A stretch of DNA of 52,807 bases from Singulisphaera sp. GP187 (GCA_943328915.2 CALQBW020000006.1:1-52807), one strand, 5' to 3'. Positions 38,531-47,418 are shown, counted from the stretch's first letter. Notes: a model not told the origin generated them from the letters alone. Made by a program: numbers and translations.

Positions 38531-39097
38531 TCAAAAGTCGACCTCTTCGTCCACCGTGCGCCAAAAATCCTCGAGGGGCACGCCGAGACCGTCGGCCAAG
38601 CGATTCACATAGGCAAAATAGCCGGTGACTTGGTTGATGTCGAGGATGGCAGTATCCGAAAATCCGGCGGCGCGCAATGCCATCACATCCGTTTTGGCCA
38701 TTGCACCAGGCGTGAGGGTCAGCTTCTCGGCATAGGTCAACATAGCGTGTTCGGCGGGGGTGATTTGGGCGCGCCGCCAATCTTTTTTGAGTTGACGCAC
38801 TAAGGCTGGGTTTTTGGTTAAACGACGGAGACCCCGTCCATGATGCGTCATTCAGTAATGGCAGTGATTGGCCGTCGACACCACCACCGCAATCATTTCA
38901 CGTTGCGCGCGACTCAAATCCGACTCGCCCCGCATCACTGTCACATACAGCAACATATGTGCCTTGAGGGTGGCCACATTGAGGCTGTGGATCTTCATAA
39001 TGTTGTCCACGCCACCCCATGGCTCCATCGCATTGGCGTATTCGTGCTTGAGGGCGCCCTCGGCTTCGTCTTCACGAATCATTTTAATCCAGGCCAT
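38531..39097 (-). CDS. AhpD/CMD-like peroxidase-related protein, probable selenoprotein (Sec at UGA)
   Basis: Read through one in-frame TGA (38852-38854), this is a 188-residue protein of the AhpD/carboxymuconolactone-decarboxylase peroxidase-related family. The first part (M-A-W-I-K-M-I-R-E-D, P-W-G-G-V-D-N-I) leads into E-M-I-A-V-V-V-S-T-A-N-H-C-H-Y, then codon 82 is UGA, then M-T-H-H-G. In the family this is the C-x-x-C redox motif with a histidine four residues after the second cysteine; here C79 is kept, codon 82 is UGA and H86 is kept. The second half (D-I-N-Q-V, Y-F-A-Y-V-N-R-L-A-D-G-L-G-V) is intact and in the same frame. AAAGGAGC before the ATG at 39097 is strong. Alternatives are a recent nonsense mutation or a sequencing error, made less likely by the hairpin just after the UGA and by the second case at 51815. 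A split into two genes is unlikely because the ATG right after the stop has no ribosome binding site of its own. Confidence 0.85.
38824..38838 (-). promoter_or_regulatory. candidate bacterial SECIS element in the AhpD-like gene
   Basis: On the minus strand, GACGG (38838-38834) and CCGUC (38828-38824) form a perfect 5-bp stem with the loop GGUCU (38833-38829). The loop starts after 18 bases from the UGA, within the range known for bacterial SECIS elements, and its sequence equals the SelB-contacting loop I recall for E. coli fdhF. It lies inside the coding sequence, as bacterial SECIS elements do. Confidence 0.75.
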
Positions 39098-39294
39098 ATT
39101 GTGCTCCTTTATGCATCCCAGAATGGATTTTACCGTGACAGCGCACTCGCAATACGCGTAGATTACACTACATAGCCGCACGTACGCAAATAGTCACACC
39201 CACTCAAATTAAACAGGACCACACCGCTGCTAGAATCATCCGTGGCAAGTGGTTGCGTTGATTCACGGCATCAAAAAAAACACATTCAATTGGG

Positions 39295-41442
39295 TTACTG
39301 TGGCACAATCCGAATTCCCTTAAATAACATATCAATAAATCGCGCATCAATTGTGATTTGATTGGCCGTACCATCAGTAGTAAATTGGATTTTTTGTGTG
39401 GACATCATTTCCTCAAATGTCACATACTGACGTTGATTTCCGACCATGATTGCAATCGGATCACGAATATTACTTCCCCGTGCAAGCGCCGTAATTTCCA
39501 GGATAAAGTGTAGCGGCAACGGATCTTGCATCGTCACTTGCACCATCTGAAAATCACTACCCCAACGTCCCACTTTCGGATTAAATCCATATAGGCCAGA
39601 ATTTTTTTTGACATTGCCTGGCAACCATGGTGCAGAAAAATCAATCAGCAGATAAGCCTCTGTATTATCACGAAGCGCATATTCTGTCTGCAAAAATTGC
39701 GCCGTCGACACAATATCATTCATATTTCGCCCCGCAATAACCTTACCCGTTGGTTTCGGCAATCGATAATATGCCAGTTGTTGATCAACACTCACGATGT
39801 CTGCATTATGGCCAAGTACATTACGAAATGTGGGTTCTATTCTGCGCACATATTCATCGGTACGATCGAGAATCATACCAGTGAAACCTAACCGCGACAG
39901 CACTTGCAACTGCGTATTTACCGGAGCTTGAGCCAACATTTGGTAAAACAAATCGCCATCACTCCCGGTCACATTGCCATGGCTACATGCCAACGAAGTA
40001 TAAAGCGTACAGCGGGTTTGGCGATAGCCTGGATCATGTTCAGGTATTGCTAATGCGGGTAATTGATACGTCGGTGCACCACTCCCTGCCTGCGCTTCAA
40101 TATTGTGAAAGAATGCCTGTTCAGATTGCCATGTCGCCAAACGTGCCGCAAGTGGAGCATATTTGGTGGGATTAGTACCAATTGGGCTATCATATACCAA
40201 ACAAAAAACCAATACCGCTGCGCTAATCACCTGTGGCAAGGGCTTGCGCCACGACAAACGCTCCAGCAGCAATTGAATACCCCAAATTGCCGCCAGCACA
40301 CCTATAAACATTGCGTATATCGCAAAACGATTGGTTGCTCGTATAATAGACCCTACCAGCAATGAAACAATAAGCCCGCCCCCACCAACCATACAACCAA
40401 ATAATATTAATCCCAACTCAAGTCCCAAAAATCGCAATATCGGTGATACGGTGCGTTTTATGAATGCCCACAAAGTCCCGAAAATCACAATTACAAGACC
40501 AAGCGACCCAAATATGCTATTCGCATGAAATTCAGAATTAACATACACACCAGATAGAGCGGTATATGCTGGGTGTGTAATATATGTGTCAGGAACAAAC
40601 GTAAACAACATTATCGGTGCTAATGCGTAACTCACACTATCTTCGATGGGACGAATCAGGGTCGTACCGAGACCATTAATCATATTCCACACTGGATTGA
40701 TTAATCCAAGTCCAGCACCCACGCCGATCACACCAGCCATCACACCTCCAGATACCAAAATCCGCCAAGAACGATCACGAAGTGCAACTATTCCAGTTAT
40801 GGATGCAACAATAATCAGGTTCAATAGTGCAAAGTATATGTTATACGCCCCCAAAAAAACACCAAGCAGAATACTCGCAACAGTATCTTCACGACGCCAA
40901 AAATGCACCTCACCCTGCCAAATCCGCCATGCGAGATAATAGACTAATGGCACACCCGCATACATAATTAAAAATAAATGTTCAAAGCGATAAAAATGAA
41001 ATGGCACCATATTGAATGCACACGCACCAATTAGTGCCAAACCACGTTGGATATCAAATGCCCGTAATACCGCATAACTCGTAATTGCCACGAATACAAA
41101 ACTCAGTACCGTATAACTAATATAAATGGCATACCATGATGGAGTCATCCATCCAATCAATTTAATGGTTAGTGGATCAAGAAAACTCATAGGGAAATTA
41201 TAGAAACTTGACACAAATGGATAGCCAGAACGCATATTTTCAAAATACCAAAACCCTTCAATTTGACGTTGGATGAACATACCAAACAACAAGCCATCAC
41301 CAGAAAACGTCAAGGGCACACGCATCTCTGGGAGTAAATATGACGTCCATCCGCTCAAATACCCGTTGATAAGCACGTAAGTTGCAATCACCATTGGCAG
41401 CCAATAGACTACTTCATCTTTAAGAATACGCCGCAACGTCAT
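39295..41442 (-). CDS. large polytopic membrane protein, GT-C/YfhO-like
   Basis: About 715 residues. A first helix is followed by a loop with F-S-G-D-G-L-L-F-G, an arrangement (aspartate in the first large external loop) seen in GT-C-fold glycosyltransferases and YfhO-like proteins. About 11 to 12 helices follow to roughly residue 430, then a large soluble domain with beta-strand character ends the protein. The ATG at 41442 is preferred to TTG at 41451; the upstream gene ends at 41457, so they are cotranscribed. The family transfers sugars from lipid carriers; substrate and exact family unknown. Confidence 0.7.
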   Translation of the reverse strand: MTLRRILKDEVVYWLPMVIATYVLINGYLSGWTSYLLPEMRVPLTFSGDGLLFGMFIQRQIEGFWYFENMRSGYPFVSSFYNFPMSFLDPLTIKLIGWMTPSWYAIYISYTVLSFVFVAITSYAVLRAFDIQRGLALIGACAFNMVPFHFYRFEHLFLIMYAGVPLVYYLAWRIWQGEVHFWRREDTVASILLGVFLGAYNIYFALLNLIIVASITGIVALRDRSWRILVSGGVMAGVIGVGAGLGLINPVWNMINGLGTTLIRPIEDSVSYALAPIMLFTFVPDTYITHPAYTALSGVYVNSEFHANSIFGSLGLVIVIFGTLWAFIKRTVSPILRFLGLELGLILFGCMVGGGGLIVSLLVGSIIRATNRFAIYAMFIGVLAAIWGIQLLLERLSWRKPLPQVISAAVLVFCLVYDSPIGTNPTKYAPLAARLATWQSEQAFFHNIEAQAGSGAPTYQLPALAIPEHDPGYRQTRCTLYTSLACSHGNVTGSDGDLFYQMLAQAPVNTQLQVLSRLGFTGMILDRTDEYVRRIEPTFRNVLGHNADIVSVDQQLAYYRLPKPTGKVIAGRNMNDIVSTAQFLQTEYALRDNTEAYLLIDFSAPWLPGNVKKNSGLYGFNPKVGRWGSDFQMVQVTMQDPLPLHFILEITALARGSNIRDPIAIMVGNQRQYVTFEEMMSTQKIQFTTDGTANQITIDARFIDMLFKGIRIVPQ

Positions 41443-41456
41443 CAGTTCCAACTTTC

Positions 41457-43163
41457 TTAGTGGAGGTCAGCTGTCCTTAACGATTGCAAAAACACAAACC
41501 CTCGACATGCACACGGATCTTCACTTATCCCGCCAGGTACAGCAATTACCAACTGATTTACGTTTGAATCCGTATTAAAATCTATTACATATTCTTGTAT
41601 AGAAGAAGACAAGGTTATGATATGTGTCTCGTTCCCAAGCTGGATTGGCACCTGTAACCCAGCATGAGTAGCATCCGTTTTGGCACGCAAATGGATCGTG
41701 ACCGGAGTATCAATCCGTGCGTTCATTTGCACCACTACCTGTGTGGTATACGGTGCTGACCACCGACCATTCCCATTATCGATATTTGCCAATCCTTGCA
41801 CCGCAATAATATCTGCGGGTAATTTTGCTTGCGAAAAAAACAACCCTTTGCGCCACGTTGGTGAATCTACAGACTGAACACTTGCTGGAAGTTGCTTCAA
41901 TACGGTGGTCTGTGGCATTTGATCGCACACAATCCCTACCACCATTAATACAATCAACGGCAATTCATAACGCTGCACGAACCATTTATTATGTGGTACT
42001 GCTAAAACTATTGTGTGGATTCCAAAAAACGCAATCCATATACCTGCATATTCCCACTGAGTAAACGGTAATAAACCTGACCATACAAATACGCGACCGA
42101 TGCTCCATTGATTCGCAATCATCATTATCATTACGACCATCGCGGTAGCACGTTGCGCAGGAATACCAGACTTACTGTCTACCAAAATGACTATGCCACG
42201 CCACAACAATACTACGACACCAGCAACAGCACACAGTCCAATATAATAGGTGTGATTATGAACAATTGCTAATGATGCTAATTTCGCACCCAATGCGGCA
42301 ATACTAGGAATAATATAGTGGGGAGGTGGCAATACCATAGCAGCCAACGCAATCCCTTGAAAATCACTAACCTGGGTTGATTGGACATGTGGCATCCCCC
42401 ATGTTTGTAGTTGCACCAAACACCAAGCACTGATTGCCATTGCAAATATCAATGCGACAGGACGCCATTGCCGCGTTTCAGCGACATACACACCTGCCAC
42501 GAGAAAACTGACCAACACCATCATATAGGATTCACTTTTGCCAAATGCAGTGGTTAATACGACGAGCAATCCCATAAAAATCCAGTCATACCACACCCAA
42601 TGGCGCCAGTCCAATAAATGAGGCCGATACCACAGCGCAAAAATACATCCACCCATAATAGGTATTACCACAAACCACTGTGCTATCAAATCAGGCCACA
42701 AAAAACGCGCCGGTAAAACCCCAAAAGCGATACTTCCCACGAACGCCCAACCAGGAGTACACGTACCAATCCGCAATGCTCCATACACAACTATGGTACT
42801 CGCCAGCGCACTTACAACATAACTAGCGAAAAACACCAAAAATGGTGAAGTTAAGATACGACTTAATATCCATAACACTCCTAATGCACCATAGGCCGAT
42901 TGGAATTGTTCGGGGAGCATAATTAGAGGGTCACTTGGCGTTAACCTGGTTGGAAGCCAACCTTGTTGTTGTTGCATATTCTGTATAACCGCTAGGGTGG
43001 GAAGCGCTCGCGGTTCAAATTCTAGCACACCATAATCAGCGCCGGTATTGCTCCGCATATTAATAATTATGACCAACACTACAGTGAAACTTGCACTGAA
43101 AATCCAATACCATTCACGACGCAATAATAAGTTAGTATTACGGAATGGAGAATTAGTATACAT
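41457..43163 (-). CDS. polytopic membrane protein, GT-C-like, partner of the downstream gene
   Basis: A 568-residue protein with an N-terminal helix, a loop with L-T-P-S-D-P-L-I-M-L, then about ten helices to residue 420 and a C-terminal beta-rich soluble domain (residues 430-565). Its plan matches the protein encoded 14 bases downstream, so both may be products of an old duplication or work in one envelope-glycan step. No signature motif is strong enough for a family name. The ribosome binding site before the ATG at 43163 is weak. Confidence 0.65.
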   Translation of the reverse strand: MYTNSPFRNTNLLLRREWYWIFSASFTVVLVIIINMRSNTGADYGVLEFEPRALPTLAVIQNMQQQQGWLPTRLTPSDPLIMLPEQFQSAYGALGVLWILSRILTSPFLVFFASYVVSALASTIVVYGALRIGTCTPGWAFVGSIAFGVLPARFLWPDLIAQWFVVIPIMGGCIFALWYRPHLLDWRHWVWYDWIFMGLLVVLTTAFGKSESYMMVLVSFLVAGVYVAETRQWRPVALIFAMAISAWCLVQLQTWGMPHVQSTQVSDFQGIALAAMVLPPPHYIIPSIAALGAKLASLAIVHNHTYYIGLCAVAGVVVLLWRGIVILVDSKSGIPAQRATAMVVMIMMIANQWSIGRVFVWSGLLPFTQWEYAGIWIAFFGIHTIVLAVPHNKWFVQRYELPLIVLMVVGIVCDQMPQTTVLKQLPASVQSVDSPTWRKGLFFSQAKLPADIIAVQGLANIDNGNGRWSAPYTTQVVVQMNARIDTPVTIHLRAKTDATHAGLQVPIQLGNETHIITLSSSIQEYVIDFNTDSNVNQLVIAVPGGISEDPCACRGFVFLQSLRTADLH

Positions 43164-43330
43164 ATTTCGTCATCTATTTCACATAATTACATACTGCTAA
43201 ACAGGACGATTATAGCATTTTTACGCTGATTGGTGGTTGCTGATGCCTGCCGGCCAATCCGAAATGCCCGGTGGCTCACGCAGAGATACGGAGACGTGGA
43301 GGCATTAATAGCACCGGGTGATTACATTCT

Positions 43331-43343
43331 GCCCCGTTGGGGC
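43331..43343. repeat. 13-base palindrome GCCCCGTTGGGGC, copy 1
   Basis: Five-base perfect arms around a GTT loop; identical to the copy 100 bases further on. Both are followed by T. Confidence 0.7.
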
Positions 43344-43430
43344 TAGGGCAATTTATGCTTCCGACTTTACTTCATACTTCCAACTTCACCCTCCCTCGTC
43401 AAAAGGCGTTTCCCGGTGCGATGAGATACC

Positions 43431-43443
43431 GCCCCGTTGGGGC
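43431..43443. repeat. 13-base palindrome GCCCCGTTGGGGC, copy 2
   Basis: Identical to copy 1. A CCCGGTGCGAT lead about 20 bases before it partly mirrors GCACCGGGTGAT before copy 1, which suggests a REP-like unit. Confidence 0.7.
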
Positions 43444-43496
43444 TCGTGATAATTGCCCCAAGAGGGCGTAATAAGATTGCCAAGGGCAACGCCTGG

Positions 43497-43717
43497 TTAA
43501 CCAGCCCAATATTCGAGTGTTGCCACCACGGTTGTCACACCCTCAGCGGCTAGTTGGGTCAGTTTAATATGCACTAATCGTAATGTACCACTCCCTACTG
43601 GTTTTTCTGCAGTATCTGCAGCAGGCAGGCTATTGCCAACGCCGCCAATAGCCCCGACACACCTAACGTCGTCACTTGGCGCAAAAAATCACGACGACTT
43701 CGATTTTGCACGGCCAT
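43497..43717 (-). pseudogene. broken gene with Tat signal peptide
   Basis: From the ATG at 43717, with GAGGAG seven bases upstream, 40 codons run to a TAG at 43595-43597. The peptide starts M-A-V-Q-N-R-S-R-R-D-F-L-R-Q-V, a clear twin-arginine signal, followed by a hydrophobic run. A shifted frame continues on past that stop as A-A-D-T-A-E-K-P-V-G-S-G to a TAA at 43497-43499. I read this as the frameshifted 5' remnant of an exported protein gene of unknown function; a genuine 40-residue peptide is less likely. The rest of the gene is absent. Confidence 0.55.
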
Positions 43718-43964
43718 TTTTTGACTCCTCTACTCAGCCTCTATTTGGCTTACGTCCGAATTAAAACCCTAACCTAACTTACTAAAAAAATAAATAAATA
43801 CTGACACGATTCTTATTACCAATACATCAATTATTTATCTTATGAAAACCACCTATCATACGTAATTAGTTGCTATTTATAATGCATGCCAGTAATGTGT
43901 CTGCCCAAAAACAGGTTCGTGCTTGCCAAAATATCACTATTTTTCTTCATCCACACACAAAAAA
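43718..43964. other. AT-rich intergenic stretch
   Basis: No gene, RNA or strong signal is seen between the broken Tat gene and the ssb terminator. It contains AAATAAATAAAT-like runs near 43788-43800. Confidence 0.5.
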
Positions 43965-43995
43965 TGCCCCGCCTGGAATAAATCCAGGCGGGGCA
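43965..43995 (-). terminator. intrinsic terminator of ssb
   Basis: A perfect 13-base inverted repeat (43965-43977 with 43983-43995) with a five-base loop. On the minus strand a run of T follows directly. Confidence 0.9.
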
Positions 43996-44011
43996 AAACT
44001 CGCACAGTAAA

Positions 44012-44638
44012 TTAAAACGGTAAATCGGTATCGTCGTCAGGCATTGGTGCGGGAGCCGGTTTGCGCGGGGCAATCGCTCCGTCGCTGGGGCGGGTCGGGC
44101 GCGGCGCCGGTGGGGAATCAAATTCCTCGTCACCACTTGCTGATATTGGGGCAGGACGATTGCGCGGGGCTGGTGCCGGCGGGCGACTCGGTAAACTCGG
44201 CGACGCGGCTCCTCGAGCTGGAGCTGATTTAGTCATCGACTCATCCCCGTAGTTACCACCACTTATTCCCTGATAACTGCCATCATCACCACCGTCTTCA
44301 CCCCGTTTGCTACTCAATATAATCATGTCAGTCGCGATGACTTCTGTCGAATAGCGCTCTTGTCCGTCTCGGTCGGTGTATTTACGTGTTTGCAATCGCC
44401 CTTCAACATAGACGCGTGTGCCTTTGGTTAAGTATTGGTTGCAGATTTCAGCCAACTTCTCCCACGCCACCACCCGGAACCACTCGGTGTCGTCGTGTTG
44501 CGTGCCGTCAGCCGACTTCCAGCTCCGTCCACTCGCCACCCGGAAGGTGGTCACCGGGCTACCCTGCGGGGTGAAGCGCATCTCGGGGTCTGCACCCAAA
44601 TACCCAGTCATCATTACTTTATTGAGATCACGTGCCAT
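44012..44638 (-). CDS. ssb: single-stranded DNA-binding protein
   Basis: A 208-residue SSB. The OB-fold domain (first 110 residues) begins L-N-K-V-M-M-T-G-Y-L-G-A-D-P-E and holds W-F-R-V-V-A-W and V-E-G-R-L-Q-T-R-K-Y. A low-complexity G/P/A/R linker leads to the acidic tip D-D-D-T-D-L-P-F used by SSB for partner binding. GAGAGGAGT sets the ATG at 44638; the frame is open to 44755 but the promoter and the next gene's end exclude it. Confidence 0.96.
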   Translation of the reverse strand: MARDLNKVMMTGYLGADPEMRFTPQGSPVTTFRVASGRSWKSADGTQHDDTEWFRVVAWEKLAEICNQYLTKGTRVYVEGRLQTRKYTDRDGQERYSTEVIATDMIILSSKRGEDGGDDGSYQGISGGNYGDESMTKSAPARGAASPSLPSRPPAPAPRNRPAPISASGDEEFDSPPAPRPTRPSDGAIAPRKPAPAPMPDDDTDLPF

Positions 44639-44703
44639 GGGGGAACTCCTCTCGTATTCGAACATATCCACTCGTATTTGGTATGCTGTCACATTACACC
44701 GAA

Positions 44704-44731
44704 ATTGTAGCATATTTGTTCGTATTGTCAA
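44704..44731 (-). promoter_or_regulatory. sigma70-type promoter of ssb
   Basis: On the minus strand a consensus TTGACA (44731-44726), a 16-base spacer and TACAAT (44709-44704) with a TGC extension. It lies about 66 bases before the ATG. Confidence 0.85.
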
Positions 44732-44754
44732 TGGTTTAATTAGCCAAAAACCCA

Positions 44755-47418
44755 TTACTTGTTTTGATAATCAGGATGAGGAATAATCTGCACCAAACTG
44801 AATGCCGGATCAATTTGGATTTCCCCGTGTATTGGAAATTCAACGCGGATAAATTCGCGTCCATTGACAATTTCACTCGCAATCACATCACCATCGCCGT
44901 ACGGCAAACAAAAAATCCTCTGCCCAACGACGAATCGCGGTATTTCATCCGTACGCGATAGGTCAATAGTCGCAAGACGACGGGCTGTACGGGTTGGTTG
45001 TCTTCTTTGTTCCATTTGCGTCAAGAAATTGGCTATTCGCTGGAGTAGCTTCGCCACCACAGAAGTCGACTCAGCCTGACTAGGCGGCTGCATTTTCGGT
45101 TGTCTATTGTCCACTGGTCTCAATTGACTTTTGGCGGCGGACGACGAAGCATTGGTAGGGAAATTGCGATTGTTTCGCGCAGTCCACCAGCGCTGTGGTG
45201 ACACACGTGTGTCGTGATCAATTTCGCTGGGTGGGTATTTTTGCGGAGCCGTTTCATCACTTGGCAGCCCAGGCATAGTGCTCGGAATTACCGCATACAT
45301 TTCGTCATGATTATTCACCGGTGGGGTGATATTTGCACGAGAATTTGGCATATTATTTCGGAGTGCGGGCACCACGGCTCGTGGGATTAAGACATTGGGT
45401 GCTGGTACCGCCAACCCGCGTGTGCCTATCAACTGGCGGAGCCACGCGATGTCCAACTGGCAAGTTTTGGCCATCAACTGGTCTGCCTGTAAAATCTGAG
45501 CGAACGCCATCGCTGTCACGAGCACTTCTTCGATATTGTGATACATCCATTCCCCGGCGCCATTACCCCCAGGTTGCGCATCAATCATAAACAACCGATG
45601 GGCGGTCGCATCACCGCAAGGCACCACTGCTGAGGTTTTTAACATACTCAACAGGGGCAATGTCAACACCACACTCCAGCCAATCTGCAATGCGGCATCG
45701 TCGCTACATAGGGACACATCAAGCCACCAACCCGGAGCACTCCAACGGCTTTCGAGAGGTGTGTCGAATAACGTATCTCGCACTCCACCATCAATCACTT
45801 CTCGCATCCCTACTACCCGCTCGGTCACCAAAACCCGGCCATACGTCACCACCACACCTTGACGTAGGACACGGGTACTTTTTTCTTCGCGAATCACGAC
45901 GTCGCATGCACGTAATGGCAACGTACGGCGGTGCGGTACATCAGGTTGGAGCACTACTGTTCCAACTTCTTCATTTCGTTGGATGACCCGCATCCCTCCA
46001 CTCCACTGTGGAACCGAAGCACCGATCCCCAGCCACCGTTCAAAACTAGTAGGGTCAAACGCAGTTTCGAGTCGCTTATTCCCAATCTGCAATGACACCG
46101 GTAGCCCGATCGCGGATAGGACATGGAAGTCATCGTAGGCGCTCTCTTCACCTGTACTTACCCACCCTTGGTCCTGTGGCAATGGGCGAATTTGTTGAAG
46201 TTCGACCAATCGCCTCGCCAATTCAATGGCACCCCACTTGGCAATTTCAGCCGCACGCAATGGCAATTCATTGGCCGCCGCACGCAAATGTTGGGTAATC
46301 ACGTAGGCATTGAATGCAGTCGGTGGCCAATCAAGTACAGGATTTTCGACCAATCGCGTTGCTTTTTGTGTATACCATCGATCGATCGGGTGGGCACCGA
46401 GCATCATGACAACTGTACGGTAATCGCTTCGCAACGCTTCTGCCAGCAACCATTGATCATCGGCGATTCCTGCCATAATCAGGACATGCGCTTTGGCAAA
46501 GTGTGGCCCGAATGTAATATTCGGTTGGGGGTGAAAAGCGGGGAGTAAATATTGTTCAACTTCACGTACAAATATATGTGCGGTCCAACCGGCAATGCTG
46601 AGCTGCACTGCTAAATCATGCGCCACGGTAAGAGAATCATCCGGCATATCCATTACTACTACTTCAACAGCATCGTGTGGATAATCATCTGCGGGAATAC
46701 AGCACCAAGTACCTACTTCAAGCTGTAGCAACACATTTTCGAGTCCGTCAACAGGCACACTCGTCGCCAACCATTGCACCACTTGCGTGCGGGCATGATG
46801 ATGCACCACGCGTTGTAATCGCATCAGCAGCGCCGCAATATGACACATACCGATTCCCGCTACCGTATGCAAATCAACCAAGCCAACGGTACGCACCGCT
46901 TCCCAACAGGGTCGCCATGTGCGGTCATGGAAGCGCAGCATCCGTCGGTGTAACGCTTCGTAGGTCGAAATCAATAGCTGTGCCTGAGGAACGTCGCCAC
47001 TGCGGTCACTGACGACGGCAATCGAGATTTCGTTTTCCGGTATTTTTTTAACAAACGCTTCCACTGCGTCAAATACCACTTGGGCAGCGATATCGTCACC
47101 CACCAACAAAATCGCCTGACTGCCGGGGAAATCAATCAGCTGGATCACGGTAAGACAAATCATGCTTAATAGTCGCCGTGGGTGCGCTGCCACGATTGCT
47201 GTCGGCTCGCCACGTCTCATTGCCATCAACGCATTGGCCTGATGCAAACGGAATGCTTCCCCCGTCAACTCGAACCACGCATTAGCAACCTCTTGTGGTA
47301 CGGGCAGTTGTGATGTGCGTCCGCCGGGATTACTCGGTATTTGCCGTTGCAGGCAGACACTATCAGCACCAAATTGTTGCCCAAAACTGGTAATGACTTC
47401 AGGGATTTGCACTGTCAT
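44755..47418 (-). CDS. degenerate Hrq1/MrfA-like helicase homologue with C-terminal Tudor-like domain
   Basis: An 887-residue protein. F-R-L-H-Q-A-N-A-L (57-65) and E-P-T-A-I-V-A-A (71-78) align in my reading with the Q/Walker A region of MrfA/YprA and Hrq1 helicases, but the G-x-G-K-S/T loop is replaced by A-A-H-P-R-R-L. The D-E-V-H box with its H-T-Y-R-G-x-x-G-S-H extension reads V-D-L-H-T-V-A-G-I-G-M-C-H (181-193). A later V-T-Y-G-R-V-L-V-T-E-R-V-V-G-M-R and D-A-Q-P-G-G-N-G-A-G-E-W-M-Y match the C-terminal accessory region of that family. Residues 820-887 form a small beta-barrel (G-Q-R-I-F-C-L-P-Y-G-D-G-D-V-I). ATP hydrolysis is therefore unlikely; a DNA-binding or scaffolding role near SSB is inference. 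The gene lies just upstream of ssb on the same strand. Confidence 0.65.
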   Translation of the reverse strand: MTVQIPEVITSFGQQFGADSVCLQRQIPSNPGGRTSQLPVPQEVANAWFELTGEAFRLHQANALMAMRRGEPTAIVAAHPRRLLSMICLTVIQLIDFPGSQAILLVGDDIAAQVVFDAVEAFVKKIPENEISIAVVSDRSGDVPQAQLLISTYEALHRRMLRFHDRTWRPCWEAVRTVGLVDLHTVAGIGMCHIAALLMRLQRVVHHHARTQVVQWLATSVPVDGLENVLLQLEVGTWCCIPADDYPHDAVEVVVMDMPDDSLTVAHDLAVQLSIAGWTAHIFVREVEQYLLPAFHPQPNITFGPHFAKAHVLIMAGIADDQWLLAEALRSDYRTVVMMLGAHPIDRWYTQKATRLVENPVLDWPPTAFNAYVITQHLRAAANELPLRAAEIAKWGAIELARRLVELQQIRPLPQDQGWVSTGEESAYDDFHVLSAIGLPVSLQIGNKRLETAFDPTSFERWLGIGASVPQWSGGMRVIQRNEEVGTVVLQPDVPHRRTLPLRACDVVIREEKSTRVLRQGVVVTYGRVLVTERVVGMREVIDGGVRDTLFDTPLESRWSAPGWWLDVSLCSDDAALQIGWSVVLTLPLLSMLKTSAVVPCGDATAHRLFMIDAQPGGNGAGEWMYHNIEEVLVTAMAFAQILQADQLMAKTCQLDIAWLRQLIGTRGLAVPAPNVLIPRAVVPALRNNMPNSRANITPPVNNHDEMYAVIPSTMPGLPSDETAPQKYPPSEIDHDTRVSPQRWWTARNNRNFPTNASSSAAKSQLRPVDNRQPKMQPPSQAESTSVVAKLLQRIANFLTQMEQRRQPTRTARRLATIDLSRTDEIPRFVVGQRIFCLPYGDGDVIASEIVNGREFIRVEFPIHGEIQIDPAFSLVQIIPHPDYQNK

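Larger units (their letters stand above)
43164..43496. other. gene-poor region with short palindromic and tandem elements
   Basis: No coding region is supported. It holds two copies of a 13-base palindrome, a C-G-C-A-G-A-G/G-G-A-G-A-C-type phrase at 43277-43302 and ACTT units spaced 5 to 7 bases at about 43363-43388, listed or discussed separately. Confidence 0.6.

Noticed and set aside
38531-38851. Second half of the AhpD-like gene as an independent gene starting at the ATG after the TGA
   Set aside because: The ATG has no ribosome binding site and its product would lack the first half of a single domain.
43277-43443. CRISPR array
   Set aside because: Only two short palindromes with unequal flanks; no regular repeat-spacer unit and no cas genes.
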